A stretch of DNA of 5,128 nt, from NCBI GenBank assembly GCA_025928535.1, contig JAICJJ010000258.1, positions 1-5,128 on the forward strand, in the 5' to 3' direction. The first letter of the stretch is position 1. Each line of letters begins with the position of its first letter. This document shows, piece by piece, positions 4,418-5,128 of the stretch. The notes under the pieces are model-generated. The model saw only the letters and a program-made list of their open reading frames with translations. It ran no database searches and was not told where the DNA came from. The position numbers and the translations under genes were made by a program. Source of the DNA: Thermomicrobiales bacterium. Lineage in GTDB: Bacteria > Chloroflexota > Chloroflexia > Thermomicrobiales > UBA6265.

Positions 4418-5128
4418 TCAAAACGCAGCCCCGAACAGCGACCAGCGCAGGAAATAGATCAGAAACGCGGCCGCGATCGCGTAGAGCGCCGGATGGATTT
4501 CCCGCCACTTCCCGCGCGCCGCCTTGATCACCACGTAACTGATGAAACCCGCGCCGATGCCGTTGGTGATGCTGAACGTCAGCGGCATCAGCAGCATCGT
4601 CAGCACGACCGGCACGGCATCTTCCAGATCGCCGAAATCGATCCCGACCCGCGCGACGGTCGTGCCGTCGGGGCCGACCGTTTCCCGCTCCGCCAGCACC
4701 GCCACCATCAGGACGCCGACGACGATGAGGGCCGGCGCGGTCGCCACTCCCGGCACCGCCGTCACCAGCCCGACGAACGGCAACGACAGCAGGAAGAGGA
4801 TGCCCGTGACGACCGAGACCAGACCGGTCCGGCCGCCGACGCTGACGCCGGAGGCCGATTCGATGTAGGTCGTCGCCGACGACGCGCTGACGAGCCCGCC
4901 CGCCACCGCCGCCAGCGAATCGACGAGCAACACCCGTTGGGAGCCGATGAACTCGCCGTTCGGATTGAGATATCCGGCTTCGCTGCCGACGCCGATGATC
5001 GTGCCGAGGGTGTCGAAAAAGTCGGACAGCATCAGACTGAAAATCGCCAGAACCGCCGTCAGAATGCCGATCTTGGCGAAGAAGCCGAAACTGAACTGCC
5101 CAAGCAGGTGGAAGTCGGGGCCGGCAAA
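4418..5128 (-). CDS. NCS2-family purine permease, AzgA subfamily (C-terminal 236 aa)
   Basis: The gene enters from the right edge and ends at TGA 4420-4418; the frame is open to base 5128, so the N-terminal part is missing. AzgA-type proton symporters import adenine, guanine or hypoxanthine across the inner membrane. Signatures in visible-fragment numbering are: SDFFDTLGTIIGV (about 35-47); SASSATTYIESASGV followed by GGRTG (81-102), the conserved TTY-I-ES and GGRTG segment; a hydrophobic helix at 103-122; ATAPALIVVGVLM (129-141); DLEDAVPVVLTMLLMPLTFS then ITNGIGAGFISYVVIK (167-202), the conserved late helices; and a final hydrophobic helix at 212-236. A hydrophilic stretch ERETVGPDGTTVARVG (147-162) between helices appears longer than in the E. 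coli adenine permease as I recall it. Family assignment is strong; which purine is carried is not visible. Confidence 0.93.
   Translation of the reverse strand, partial: FAGPDFHLLGQFSFGFFAKIGILTAVLAIFSLMLSDFFDTLGTIIGVGSEAGYLNPNGEFIGSQRVLLVDSLAAVAGGLVSASSATTYIESASGVSVGGRTGLVSVVTGILFLLSLPFVGLVTAVPGVATAPALIVVGVLMVAVLAERETVGPDGTTVARVGIDFGDLEDAVPVVLTMLLMPLTFSITNGIGAGFISYVVIKAARGKWREIHPALYAIAAAFLIYFLRWSLFGAAF

Overview
The window is GC-rich chromosomal DNA that looks ordinary rather than mobile. The best guess for the host is a Chloroflexota bacterium, probably of the Thermomicrobiales type. This rests on three things: the Ala/Gly/Arg-rich codon use; a Tat signal followed by an 'SPVAAST'-like linker and a TP/AP-rich tail on the secreted hydrolase; and a secreted protein with Cys-paired beta-sandwich-like modules. 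It is inference from protein style, with no marker gene to confirm it.

Layout from left to right. (1) Bases 1-176 hold the C-terminal end of a GHMP sugar kinase (galactokinase/arabinokinase-like), plus strand. (2) After a 93-bp gap with two small hairpins comes a complete Tat-exported serine beta-lactamase-family hydrolase (270-1532, plus, GTG start). (3) Convergent to it, 38 bp away, is a small DUF4258 protein (1571-1906, minus) with its own promoter and a palindrome over the predicted transcription start. (4) Upstream on the same strand is a complete D-2-hydroxyacid dehydrogenase (2028-3005, minus). (5) Divergent from it, across a 183-bp gap with a good -10 box and two inverted-repeat motifs, is a secreted protein of 312 aa with two Cys-paired beta-rich modules (3189-4127, plus). 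(6) A 290-bp convergent gap contains a 189-bp inverted-repeat element, the clearest non-coding structure in the window. (7) The right edge is the C-terminal 236 aa of an AzgA-type NCS2 purine permease (4418-5128, minus).

The genes do not form an obvious pathway. Sugar kinase, exported hydrolase, hydroxyacid dehydrogenase and purine permease are separate housekeeping or accessory functions with frequent strand switches, so most are probably transcribed alone. I do not see a new multi-gene system. The items most worth following up are the inverted-repeat element at 4181-4369, the solitary DUF4258 gene with its promoter palindrome, and the two-module secreted protein.
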